From assembly GCA_032358255.1 (NCBI GenBank), contig JAULBX010028659.1:1-27441 (forward strand): a stretch of DNA of 27,441 nt, given 5' to 3'. Position numbers and translations under genes: made by a program. The stretch is from Heterotrichella gracilis. Taxonomy: Eukaryota; Sar; Xanthophyceae; Tribonematales; Xanthonemataceae. Positions 21,201 through 27,441 of this stretch are shown piece by piece. The notes beneath the pieces are model-generated. The model saw only the letters and a program-made list of their open reading frames with translations. It was not told the origin of the DNA and made no database searches. The stretch's first letter is position 1, and every line of letters starts with the position of its first letter.

Positions 21201-24200
21201 TGTGCTGCAGGATGGGGGCGCTCAGGGGCTGCACAGCAACCCCCAGCACCTGCGCTGCGGTTTCTCGCACAGGGGCGACCACCTGGGAGGGAGGAAGGGA
21301 CCACGGGTAAGGGGTTTGGTAGCCATTGTGTGGCAAATGACGCCTGGCTGTTGCTCAAATCCAATAGGTGATTGAGGAGACAAGCAGGCGCAACAGCGAG
21401 ACCATCACACACTCCGCAACCTTCCACATTTCTCCTGCATACACCCATCCAAAATCAGAGCATGCAACCCCGTCAACACACGGACACCTATGGGGGTCGA
21501 ACGCATCCCTTTCTATTGGTCTGCACACAACCCCCAAAACCTGCAAACGCAGCCTGAAAATTCCTTCACACAACCCATTAATCTGACACAAAGTCCCCAG
21601 ATATGTCCAGCGCAAACCAGCAGGTGGATGGTGTGCAATCATCCCCAACCCACCACCCCATCTCGCCTGCCACACACTTCAATACCCTAAACTCCGAATC
21701 TAAAAACCCTAAAACCCAATACCGCCCCCCCTCCGCCTACTCACCTGGTCCGACACAAAGTCCCCGAATCTGTCTAGCGCCAGCACGCACAGCAGGTGGA
21801 TGATGCAGTCCTGCAGCCACAGCGCATTGGCACTGGCGGCAGCGGCGGCGCAGGCAGGGGTCACCACCCCCATGCGGCACCTGCCACCGCCACCAGGGAT
21901 GCGCCAGCCTGTGGCGAGGGGGGAGGGAGTGGGTAAAAACCTGTGATATGTAGACTTGTCGGCATTTCTTTTTGGTTCTTGCTGCTCCTGCCCGCTCTAG
22001 CTTTAGTTTCAGTTTTAGATTTAAATTTAGACCTCGTTCCCCACTCTAAGCTTCTTTCAGAGTGGAGATAAAGGTATCGAGGGGGGTAATGGAGTGGGTG
22101 CTTGCACCAGAGTCAAAGGAATACATGTATCCTACAGCCACCCAATGTCTAGAGTGTAACAATGATGCAAGGCGTGGTTGTCCCCCATCTGCAACTGAAC
22201 GGTCAGTCCCCCTCCTCAAGCGGCAGGTGATGGTGTTCCCTTCATGCAGGTAGTAGTGTTTCCCCTTCCCCTCCACCAATCCCCGCATACTTGGAGGTGG
22301 AAATGTGACATGAGACCCACCCCCCACCCCACCTGAGTCCCCCTCCTGCACCGGGGCCACCACCGCCGCCCCCCCAACGTGGCTGCGCAGCACCTCCCGC
22401 AGCCCCGCAGCCGCCCCGTGGCGCACCTCCCAGCAGCTGTCAAGCACATCCAGGCACAGCTGGTCGCACAGGGGAGCAAAGGGGCAGCGCCCACCCACCA
22501 CCTCGCGCCACTCGGCCTCCTCTGCGCGGGTTGTGGCCTCCTCGTCTTGCGCCTGACGGGGGGAGTGGGTGTGGGGGAGTGGGGGATACATGGCAGGGGC
22601 GCAGGGGCGAGAATTGAACGGGTGGAGGTATGCTTTGTTTTCTACCAATGATTCCAGCACACCAATGCGCCCACCCCATTCCACTCCCAGCGCTGCTCCA
22701 TGAGATGTGCCAATCCCCAGATGAAAATCGGATGGAATATCCAATAGACTACTTAATATCAACTTCTTGTGTGCTTTCACCCTCCTGTGCGCATTGCCAG
22801 GGCACCAATGCCGATGCATGCCCAGCAGATACGCGCACGTGCATTCTCCCCACTCGTTAAACGGGGCGACGAGCTGCATGGTTGGCATTGCCCTGTCCTT
22901 GTGCATCCATGCCCTCCCCATCTCATATGAAATTTCCAACCTTCCAACACCCCCTCGTCACCCACCCCATGAATTTCACTTCCATGCCACTATGGCCCCC
23001 CTGCACCCATTGACCACCCCATACCCCATACACACTCGCACCTGTGCCTCTGCTCCCCCCAGCTGCACCGATAACGCACTGACCAGCCCCGCGGGCCCAG
23101 ACTCCTGCCTTGACATCGCCTTCTGCAGCGACTTGGCCCTCCGCTTTAACTTGTTCCGCTCCCTCGCACTCAGCCCTGGCATGGCGTCTAGGAGCTCCTG
23201 CGCCCCGGTGTGCGCGGCCCCACACCCCGGGCCGCGGGGCGTGTGGGTGGCAAAGGGGGAGACGATGAGGTCATCGTCCTCTATGAGGGAGTCTGTTTCC
23301 ATGATGTCGCTCCCCTGGACCCCCAGCCCCAGGCGCTTGCGCAGGGAGCTGCGCTGCTTCTCCAGTCGCTGCTTGGGGTCGCTGCTGAGATCAATGTCAA
23401 ACTCCTGCAGGTGGTGGCGGTGGTGTGAGGTGTGCGCGCTGCATGTTGTGCTGCTGTACTGTTTACGTGTGTGCACAGCCTGGTGCTCTACGAGGGGGTG
23501 GCGCGCCATGCATGCAGGGAGGGGTGGGAGATGAGTCGGTTTGATGTCACCCACGGGCCATGGTGGTAATTCACTGGCAGAGTTACTGCGCCATCTTTGC
23601 TGTAGGGTATTGATCACAACCACCGATGATCAACCACCTGCCTTGGCATCCCCGCCATGCCTGGCATGGCACATTACCGCACCTGTCCGCCCGACGCCAG
23701 CAGCCTCGTGCCCCGCTCCAGCAGCTGCTTGAGGTCAAAGTCCTGTAGCGAAAACCCCGCATCCGGCGTACCACAATCTGCGCCACCCACAGCCCCTGTG
23801 CCTGTGCCTTGGCTGCTGGTGCTGGCCGATGCGGCTGCTGCTTGTTGCAGGTCTGACACCGTGTGGTGCTGGACATACTCTGCAATGAAGCCGATGCACT
23901 CGGCGGCAGCTACACGTGTCTCCCAGGTCTTGCTGCGCAGGTGGCTGGACACCTGGGGGGTGGGTGCGGGTGCCAAAGTGTGCTGTTGGTGCGTGCTGGG
24001 TGTGTGGGGTATGGTTGCCATATATGCATGCGCCTTAGTTTAGGGTCAGGGGTAAGCATACCGAGCTCTGAACCCTTTCCAAACTCAACAACAACGTCAC
24101 TAGTTGGCATATGCATGCATATGCGCAGTGTGGGGGAAAGCTTTTAGGGATGGAAGGAAGAGTGTTGAAGCAGGCTCTGCTGCGTAAGCGCCAATTTCAC

Positions 24201-24681
24201 TCCAGAATTGCACATAGTTTGGTCTGTTATGTTAAACGGCAGCACCCGACAAACATGTGTGGCTACTAGTCTCACGATTTCCACTGATGCATGCATGTGA
24301 GATTTAATAATCCGCCACACCTTCCGGAGGACACTTGGGAGCTGCGACGGGTGCGTCTTTATGAGGTTGGCGATCTGCTGCGCCGCTGCCCTGCGGATGG
24401 CCACGCTGCTGCCCGCTACACAGGAGCATGTGATGGCCCATTAGCATGCCGAGTGGTTCCGGGACCAACCAGTACAAGTCCCAGAGCCCAGCCATGGTTT
24501 GTGATCTGGAGTTTTGTGCATATATGACGGGGATAACGACGCCGGTGCGGTGAAACCGATCGCCAGCTGGCCTAGGTTCGCCACAGGTTGCCCCAAGCGG
24601 GTCTAGCATGTGGTGCAGTGGTAGCTTACCGTCTAGGAGGTTGAGCAGCTTCTCAAGCCTACTTTCACTCTTTGCCCCCAT
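11632..24681 (-). CDS. BTAF1: BTAF1/MOT1, TBP-associated Snf2-family ATPase (complete, 21 exons)
   Basis: Encodes a nuclear ATPase that uses ATP hydrolysis to strip TATA-binding protein (TBP) from DNA and redistribute it among promoters. Exons: 24681-24630, 24415-24321, 23952-23683, 23404-23042, 22552-22333, 21908-21745, 21282-21049, 20652-20502, 20199-19865, 18693-18546, 18171-17612, 17285-17161, 16944-16215, 15959-15759, 15243-14974, 14759-14601, 14300-13983, 13658-13452, 13172-12857, 12552-12239, 12030-11632. All junctions are GT-AG and the frame is kept throughout. The coding length is 5631 nt, 1876 aa, close to yeast Mot1 and human BTAF1 (about 1850-1870). The start is the ATG giving [17 protein letters not shown], the family N-terminus. 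An in-frame GTG seven codons earlier is not needed. Exon 18 uses the less common donor GTTGGT. Introns 6, 9, 14 and 20 contain copies of neighbouring exon sequence. Confidence 0.95.
12088..12200 (-). repeat. two exon echoes in BTAF1 intron 20
   Basis: On the + strand, AGGGTTCTACTCGTGCTT at 12139-12156 and the following bases to about 12185 resemble exon 20 at 12253-12300 (AGGGTTCCAGTCGTGCTCC, ending GCAGTCAG in both). TATTGATACGTCTGCACAAC and GCGGGTCTGG at 12088-12117 resemble exon 21 at 11976-12005 (TATACGCTCACAGT, GCGGGTCTGG). Both copies are direct and strongly diverged. Confidence 0.5.
15280..15336 (-). repeat. copy of exon 15 start with acceptor, in BTAF1 intron 14
   Basis: On the + strand, GGTGGCAGGTGGCAAGCTGG through AATCCATGCCCTGCAG at 15280-15336 matches GGCGCCAGGTGGCGAGCTGG through GGTCCATGCCCTGCAG at 15193-15249. 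The copy keeps the CTGCAG acceptor seen in the - strand sense. It lies upstream of the real exon in transcription order. The unit is about 87 bp, and the spacer includes GGGTTCAGGGTTTAGG. Confidence 0.85.
15567..15675 (-). repeat. decayed duplicate of exon 14 in BTAF1 intron 14
   Basis: About 81 of 89 bases between 15571 and 15659 match exon 14 (15762-15850) by hand count. In the sense direction the copy still reads [18 protein letters not shown] and then [12 protein letters not shown], against [18 protein letters not shown] and [12 protein letters not shown] in the exon. The donor has been lost: CACAG is followed by GGGG instead of GTGGG. It lies 190 bp downstream of the exon in transcription order. 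The high similarity and preserved frame mark it as a younger copy than most echoes here. Confidence 0.9.
17902..17938 (-). repeat. 21-bp coding repeat with tRNA B-box-like words, BTAF1 exon 11
   Basis: On the + strand CCCGGGTTCGATCCC (17903-17917) and CCCGGGTTCGGTCCC (17924-17938) form two units 21 bp apart. They encode the unconserved insert [24 protein letters not shown] matches the RNA polymerase III B-box consensus, but no A box or tRNA cloverleaf surrounds it, so no tRNA is called. Confidence 0.6.
18434..18457. repeat. 12-bp tandem duplication in BTAF1 intron 10
   Basis: GGGGAGGACACC occurs twice in perfect tandem within intron 10 (18545-18172). Short, recent slippage-type duplication. 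Confidence 0.9.
18800..19110. repeat. three-unit tandem array of hairpin-forming repeats, BTAF1 intron 9
   Basis: Units of about 110 bp begin near 18803, 18918 and 19028. Unit 1 has arms GCGTGTGGTACAGTAAA (18813-18829) and TTTACTGTCCACGCG (18850-18864). Unit 3 has the best stem, GGTACAGTAAAGTTT (19046-19060) with AAACTTGCTGTACCC (19074-19088), extended by GCGC on both sides, around a loop of about 13 nt. Unit 2 is decayed (GGTCGGTAAGTTC and TTTTACTGCACCGAC). The bases before each stem (GGAGTTT.GCG) and between units (ATCGATG/ATCGATA) are also similar. No open frame explains the conservation. Confidence 0.7.
19407..19625 (-). repeat. exon 9 echo split by telomere-like DNA, BTAF1 intron 9
   Basis: On the + strand, CTGCAGTAACGCTTCCACCA (19409-19428) resembles exon 9 at 19865-19884 (CTGCGGCACCGCTTCCACCA). 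CCCCACAGCCCTTCGCTTCC and CCCATACACCGC (about 19573-19604) resemble CCCCACAGCGCCTTGCTCCC and CCCATACACCCGC (about 19917-19948). In the copy the two parts are separated by about 140 bp, against about 30 bp in the exon. The extra DNA contains two copies of ACCCTACACCCTAAAC. Confidence 0.65.
19747..19850. repeat. 55-bp tandem repeat at the start of BTAF1 intron 9
   Basis: GTCAGAGGCTAGGCTTCTAA (19750-19769) and GTTAGAGGCTAGGATTTTAA (19805-19824) are followed in both cases by a TTGCC word and a GGGCTTT- or GAGTTT-like tail. Direct orientation, about 85% alike over the first 27 bases. Confidence 0.7.
21583..21645 (-). repeat. copy of exon 6 end in BTAF1 intron 6
   Basis: On the + strand GACACAAAGTCCCCAGATAT, GTCCAGCGC and CAGCAGGTGGATG (21589-21630) match exon 6 (GACACAAAGTCCCCGAATCT, GTCTAGCGC, CAGCAGGTGGATG; about 21752-21800). 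The donor is lost in the copy: the bases following the exon edge are ATTAA instead of GTGAG. The copy lies downstream of the exon in transcription order. Confidence 0.85.
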
Positions 24682-25802
24682 TGCCTTCACCTCAATCTTC
24701 ACGGCTGTGTCTGAGTAGGCAGGCTGTGCTTGTCATTGCTTTTCTTGCGTTTGGGCCTGCCAGCGGTCATTGCTGAGGCGTGTGGTGACAACAAAACCCT
24801 GCCTTAAAGGACACGCGATGTCGAAAACTATGGGTCCTTGTTTTTCAAGATATGCGAAACTTGCGAAGGCGTTGGTTAGGGAAAGAACACACCTGCCACA
24901 GTCAAACAGCGAGTGGCACTTGGCCAGTGGTTGTTGCACTACAGCAAACAACCTCTTATGCAACCCCAACAGCAGGTTCAACCAGCTTAATTAAAACAGC
25001 GACTTCGTATCCTGCAAAACCAGAGCCATCCAACGTTGCCAAACTACATCAGCGTTATTCTTGTACATCTCAGATGGTGCCGCGAGGGGGGACAAGGGGG
25101 GTATTGCCCTGGGGAGGACATATGCAAGCGGGGTCGTTTTCGACACCCTTCGACAACAGTTGGGATAAGGACGTCCCCACCAATCTGCCCTCTGATACAT
25201 GAAGCTTTGTTTTTAAAACACGCCGAAAGGTTCAAGGGCAGGTAGGCCGCAATTCATTGTCCATCGACCGCATGCATTCCGCATGTGGCCCACCAACCAC
25301 GCACAACAGCGGGCAGTCCTATCACCCTCCTTGGCTACAGAACGCAATGCCATGGACCATTTTGAATTGCATAGCACGTGTGGCTCTTGGAAAGGACGCC
25401 TTGACGGGCTTAGGAGGCTGCAGGTATATATCGCTGTCGCCATGCCTTCACCATGCCTTTTACAACAACCCAGTTGCATATCGATACTGCTCGAACTGTG
25501 GCTTTGCTCGGTTCCTAGCAGCTGCAACTGGCATCAATTCATGCATTCAAAAAGACCCATAAACGCTCCACCGCATGCCTGTCAATCCTTCCACTTTGAT
25601 AACACATCTTGGACTATAGTGGTGGGGCCAGGAAAGCCCTCAAAACACAGCTAAAACCCTTCCAAACCCTTCTCTTCCAGGCCTCCTCAGTCAGTGTGTC
25701 ATACCCAACAAGACTTATGCTAGCTCTAGAGCCTCTCAGCCTTCTTCCTGGAGTTGACACCCTTCACTCCCTGCAAGCACCCTCCAACTCTACCCCATCC
25801 CA
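24682..25802. promoter_or_regulatory. shared upstream region of divergent BTAF1 and PA14 genes
   Basis: About 1.1 kb lie between the BTAF1 start (- strand) and the PA14-protein start (+ strand). I see no coding exon with recognisable homology. The part nearest the PA14 gene (25640-25800) is pyrimidine-rich and A-poor, like a 5' UTR. No core promoter element can be fixed. Frames on both strands here (such as 24981-24733 and 25283-25654) have no visible domain. Confidence 0.35.
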
Positions 25803-27441
25803 ATGGCCAGCACTCGCGCACCCCAGCCACCACCCAGGCTCTACACATCCACACAGCCTCTAAAACCGCTTCTGGCAGTATTTCTGGTGTGTCACATAGC
25901 CTTCACATCCTGCCAGCCCCCACCACCACCGCCAGCCTCAACCACGCTCCTGTTTGAGCAGTTTTACTGGGAGGCGGGATGGTCGCTCTCCACTTACCCT
26001 TCCACCAGCGGCCTCACGCCAAAAGGCACCAGGTAAACACGCCATCCCCATATTCTGCTCGCAACCTTGGTTACACAACGTCCTTTGGGGTTTAGGGTTT
26101 AGGACTTGGGGGTATAGCGTTGGTTTGATGTCCTTATGACACCGTTCCTTTGGTTGAAAGGTCCACTTCTCCTCGCAGGTATGTCACAGCCGTCAACATG
26201 CCCGACTCGATCGCCTACTCCCAGACCACCTACGGCGCCAGCTACTCCTCCAACTATTTCTACCGCTGGACCGCCAACGTGGTCATCCCAGGGAGCAGCA
26301 CCGCCCAGACCTTCACCCTGGGGAGCGACGACGGGTCCCGGCTGCTGGTCAACAGCGTGATCGTGCTGGACAACGGGGGATCCCACGGGTACCTTGAAAA
26401 ATCTCTGTCCCTTTCCCTCAGCCCCGGGACATACCAGGTCAGGGTGGAGTATTTTAATGGAGCGGGGCCGGGGTCCTGCGTGCTTTTTTGGGACATCGGG
26501 TCTGGGAAGCAAGTGATCCCCACTGCAGCGTTTGTGAACACAGTGCCCTTCCCCCCTCCGCCACCATTGCCGCCGCCATCACCGCCACCACTGCCACCAC
26601 CACCACAGCCGCCACGGCCGCCCTCGCCAGCCCCACCTCCACTGCCACCCCCACCACAGCCCCCGCCACCACCACCAAGTCCGCCGCCAAGCCCGCCGCC
26701 ACAGCCCCCACCATTCCCTCCACCATTACTACCACCTCCCGCCCCGCCTCCTCCGGAGCGGCCACCCAGTCCCCCACCTGACCCCCCACCACCTCCACCA
26801 CCACAACCGCCACCACCTTCCCCGCCACCACCACCACCATCACCCCCACCATCCCCACCACCATCACCGCCACCTCCACATTTCCCACCACCAGCCCCTC
26901 CTCCTCCACCTTCACCCCCAGCACCTCCACCAGTGCCACCACAACCGCCATCACCACCATCGCCACCGCGCCCCCCCTCGCCCCCACCACGGCCCCCTTC
27001 ACCACCCAAACCGCCATCGCCACCACCCAGACCACCTCCACCACCGTCACCTCCACCGTCACCCCCACCCCCGCCCCCACCACCCCCACCACCATCACCC
27101 CCTTCCCCACCACCCTCCCCTGCACCCTCTCCCCCCTCCCCTCCTCCTCCATCCCCTCAACCACCTCCTCCCCCCCCATCTCCCCGGCCCCCACCCACCC
27201 CACCACCCTCCCCACCCACCCCACCACCTCCCCGCCCTCCTCCGCCCCCACCTCCCCTCCCCCCCACCGCCCTCCTAGTCTCCAATCTCGACTACGACCT
27301 CTACCCCTCCCCCCCACCCCCCCCCGCCGGTCGCGACACCACACCCCCCACCATCACCCGGCGGGGCCCCACCCCCCCCACCCACACCCCCGGGGGGCGG
27401 TTCCCGGACACAGGCGCCCGGGGGGGGGCTGGTGGGGCTGG
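25803..27441 (+). CDS. secreted PA14-domain proline-rich (hydroxyproline-rich glycoprotein type) matrix protein, partial
   Basis: Two exons, 25803-26032 and 26179 to the window end (146-bp GT-AG intron, phase 2, frame kept). The 497 residues seen start MASTRAPQPPPRLYTSTQPL. A hydrophobic stretch, LLAVFLVCHIAFTSC at about 23-37, is a likely signal peptide or anchor. Residues about 47-190 form a PA14-type domain: YWEAGWS, Trp-rich strands (FYRWTANVVIP), the hallmark LGSDDGSRLLVNS with LDNGG, and GTYQVRVEYFNGAG. From about 200 to 440 the protein is almost pure SPPP/PPP, as in pherophorins and extensins, and probably hydroxyproline-glycosylated. A more varied part begins at about 441 (LLVSNLDYDLYPS), so another domain may follow right of the window. 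Likely site is the cell wall or extracellular matrix. PA14 domains usually bind carbohydrate; here that is inferred. There is no stop within the window. Confidence 0.82.
26546..27268 (+). repeat. low-complexity CCN tract coding the Pro-rich shaft
   Basis: About 720 bp of CCN codons with interspersed TCN, CAG and CGN. It is open on several frames of both strands, which creates long glycine- and valine-rich frames on the - strand that are artefacts. Such tracts expand and contract easily and are hard to assemble, so the length may be wrong. Confidence 0.9.

Larger units (their letters stand above)
15759..24681 (-). other. BTAF1: BTAF1 N-terminal HEAT-repeat half (exons 1-14)
   Basis: Residues 1 to about 1216. 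This half holds the HEAT repeats that grip TBP. Conserved landmarks in order: [16 protein letters not shown] (about 25-40), [19 protein letters not shown] (about 53-71), [34 protein letters not shown] (about 149-167), [50 protein letters not shown] (about 372-387), [106 protein letters not shown] and [20 protein letters not shown]. Exon 10 is taken to start at 18693 rather than at the longer open frame, because that phase joins exon 9 and matches the plant-type spacing. Exon 11 contains a species-specific Pro/Gly insert ([19 protein letters not shown]). Confidence 0.9.

Noticed and set aside
22046..22939. Single 297-aa frame on the - strand
   Set aside because: Only 22552-22333 is BTAF1 exon 5. 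The upstream part has no BTAF1 similarity, and an acceptor sits exactly at 22553-22555, so the rest is an intron that happens to lack stops.
26260..27344. Long glycine-rich and valine-rich frames on the - strand
   Set aside because: They are the reverse reading of the CCN-codon tract that codes the proline-rich shaft; the + frame has a signal peptide, a PA14 domain and a proper splice junction.

Overview
The window looks like nuclear DNA of a green alga, most likely a volvocalean chlorophyte. The support is GC-rich exons split by many short GT-AG introns, candidate TGTAA polyadenylation signals (the chlorophyte type), a secreted SPPP-rich cell-wall/matrix protein of pherophorin style, and plant-type CCCTAAA/TTTAGGG motifs inside introns. 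The species cannot be named from the sequence. All gene models are hand-spliced, and the main ones keep frame across every junction.

Layout from left to right. (1) The last exon of translation initiation factor eIF3 subunit f, + strand, 506-712. (2) A gene-poor stretch of about 2.3 kb with one weak cysteine-rich reading frame. (3) An F-box-like leucine-rich-repeat gene, - strand, 4398-3027, apparently frameshifted inside the F-box. (4) A complete six-exon ARGLU1-like RS/RD-rich splicing and transcription factor, + strand, 5347-8719, 351 aa. (5) An unrecognised gene ending at 10574 (+), lying between two same-orientation copies of a dispersed repeat. (6) A complete 21-exon BTAF1/MOT1 gene, - strand, 24681-11632, 1876 aa, occupying half the window: HEAT repeats followed by a Snf2-family ATPase that removes TBP from DNA. 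(7) A divergent + strand gene from 25803 running off the right end: signal peptide, PA14 domain and a long proline-rich region, probably an extracellular matrix or cell-wall glycoprotein.

The genes do not form a pathway. Three are nuclear or cytoplasmic housekeeping genes (translation initiation, mRNA processing/transcription co-activation, TBP recycling), next to one extracellular protein and two poorly conserved genes. The F-box/LRR and ARGLU1 genes are divergent and share about 950 bp upstream. BTAF1 and the PA14 gene are divergent and share about 1.1 kb. The unknown gene and BTAF1 converge.

The most unusual signal is a recurring pattern in the introns. Many carry a decayed, same-orientation copy of part of the adjacent exon, often including the splice site ('exon echoes'). 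I find these in three of five ARGLU1 introns and in introns 6, 9, 14 and 20 of BTAF1. BTAF1 intron 9 also carries a roughly 110-bp tandem array whose units fold into GTACAGTAAA-type hairpins. Short telomere-like CCCTAAA runs lie in many of the same introns, and one echo is interrupted by a segment holding two of them.
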